Shown in pieces: positions 63,139-64,000 of a DNA stretch of 64,000 nucleotides. The DNA comes from Rosistilla oblonga. Its GTDB lineage: Bacteria; Planctomycetota; Planctomycetia; Pirellulales; Pirellulaceae. The notes under the pieces were generated by a model that searched no databases, was not told where the DNA came from, and saw only the letters and a list, made by a program, of their open reading frames with translations. The stretch lies in contig NZ_CP036292.1 of assembly GCF_007751715.1 (NCBI RefSeq), positions 5,029,339 to 5,093,338 of the forward strand, written 5' to 3'. The translations under genes were made by a program, and so were the position numbers. The first letter of the stretch is position 1. Every line of letters begins with the position of its first letter.

Positions 63139-64000
63139 TCAGCTTGTGACTTTGTTGCGTGATAGGATTTGCCCACCGATGTTGATCACTAACACAATCA
63201 TCACCAGCACGAGAGCGGCTGCCCAAGCGAGTTCGATTTGATTCTCGAAAGGAACGCCAGAGAAATTGAAGATCAGCACTGCCAGAGAAGCCGTCGGATC
63301 CATCAACGCCAACTCGCCATCTTGTACGATCCAGTAGTTGCTGTTGAGCGCCGTGAACAGCAGCGGAGCGGTTTCGCCAGCGGCACGCGCCACGGCCAAC
63401 ATCACTCCGGTTAACAGCCCCGGCAGCGCCGTGGGCAGAATCACTTTCCAAACGACTTGAGTTTGCGTCGCCCCCATCCCAATCGCCGCTTCTTTCATGC
63501 GGTGCGGGACCATCTTGATCGCCTCTTCCGCGGTCAGCATCACGATCGGCAGCATTAGAATCGAAAGGGCGATGCCGCCGGCGGGAGCCGAATAAGTCCC
63601 CGTGACCAAAACGACGGCCGCATAAGCGAACACGCCAGCCAAAATCGACGGGAATCCAGTCAACAACTTGGCACAGAACCGGACTGCCGATGCCGTCTTG
63701 CTGTCGCTGCCAAATTCCGCCAGGAACAGAGCGGCCAAAACGCCAAAGGGAACGCTGATCAGGACCGAGATCCCAACCATCAACAACGTCCCCACGATCG
63801 CGTTGCCAAACCCACCTCCGCTTTCAAAAGCCGAAGGAGGTGTTTCGGTCAGCAAGCTCAGACTCAACCGCTTCCCACCGCGCCAGATCAGCATGAACAG
63901 CACGGAGAACAAAGGGATGCAAGCGACAACCGTCACGACCCCGGTGAGGATGCTGAGAGCCGAACTGAAAAAGGTGCGCGGGTGACGCAGCGAGCGTTCC
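63139..64000 (-). CDS. pstA: Phosphate ABC transporter permease PstA (5' end outside window)
   Basis: The frame is open to the right edge, so the N-terminus is missing; about 286 residues are visible. At the edge the frame reads RSLRHPRTFFSSALSILTGVVTVVACIPLF, the usual PstA cytoplasmic start and first membrane helix, so a start at the internal GTG 63936 is wrong. Then come VGISVLISVPFGVLAALFLAEFG, FPSILAGVFAYA and the EAA loop AIGMGATQTQVVWKVILPTALPGLLTG. It forms the phosphate channel with PstC. Translationally close to pstB (12 bp). Confidence 0.95.
   Translation of the reverse strand, partial: ERSLRHPRTFFSSALSILTGVVTVVACIPLFSVLFMLIWRGGKRLSLSLLTETPPSAFESGGGFGNAIVGTLLMVGISVLISVPFGVLAALFLAEFGSDSKTASAVRFCAKLLTGFPSILAGVFAYAAVVLVTGTYSAPAGGIALSILMLPIVMLTAEEAIKMVPHRMKEAAIGMGATQTQVVWKVILPTALPGLLTGVMLAVARAAGETAPLLFTALNSNYWIVQDGELALMDPTASLAVLIFNFSGVPFENQIELAWAAALVLVMIVLVINIGGQILSRNKVTS

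Noticed and set aside
63936-63936. GTG start of pstA inside the window
   Set aside because: The frame continues to the edge with typical PstA N-terminal sequence, so the gene is cut by the window rather than starting here.

Overview
The window looks like chromosomal DNA of a planctomycete, probably in or near the Pirellulaceae. Two DUF1559 pseudopilin-like proteins carry the type IV N-methylation motif and the C-terminal H-x9-DG signature typical of that phylum. A formylglycine-type sulfatase, a redoxin/haem/copper-monooxygenase fusion, a DUF1559-lipoprotein pair and many non-ATG starts point the same way. The species is an inference. No rRNA, tRNA, CRISPR array or insertion sequence was recognised.

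Layout. (1) 1-9918: an acyl-CoA module. On the minus strand lie a B12-dependent mutase large subunit, its B12-binding subunit, a single protein joining a MeaB-type G-protein chaperone to a PrpD-type 2-methylcitrate dehydratase, a biotin-dependent carboxyltransferase, and (after a repeat block) an AtuA/DUF1446 protein cut by the window edge. Divergent from these are prpB and prpC. The mutase active-site residues are those of isobutyryl-CoA mutase, not methylmalonyl-CoA mutase. (2) 10147-17707: a two-partner secretion pair, a 1816-residue TpsA exoprotein and its TpsB transporter. (3) 17927-20310: two paralogous outer-membrane barrel proteins from a segmental duplication that kept a GTG start and an upstream inverted repeat at the same distance. 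(4) 20617-24828: a periplasmic M3 peptidase, a six-copy array of 113-bp palindromic elements with an exact 154-bp period, and an HDOD protein. (5) 24854-27160: feoAB, with a possible Fur box upstream.

(6) 27496-29115: a hypothetical protein and a DUF1778/GNAT toxin-antitoxin pair. (7) 29167-38953: U32 peptidase, small membrane protein, GlgX, sialidase-like protein, MiaB and a coupled small membrane protein, and a secreted HExxH protein. (8) 39074-42019: a large membrane-anchored protein with two VWA domains. (9) 42301-50851: a probable siderophore-iron reduction operon (PepSY, DUF2271, DUF4198, membrane diflavin reductase), an ABC ATPase without a permease, a DUF1559 protein and a Fes-like esterase. 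With feoAB this makes iron a theme of the window. (10) 50919-57098: lipoprotein, DUF1559, small protein, sulfatase, SDR, UxuA-like mannonate dehydratase and a decayed sialidase-like gene. (11) 57197-64000: VWA protein, redoxin fusion, thioredoxin lipoprotein, PAS/LuxR-like regulator, pstB and partial pstA.

The strongest candidate for an undescribed system is the 1-9918 module. It joins, in one polypeptide, the repair GTPase of a B12 mutase to an enzyme of the methylcitrate cycle, beside a mutase with isobutyryl-CoA mutase specificity residues.
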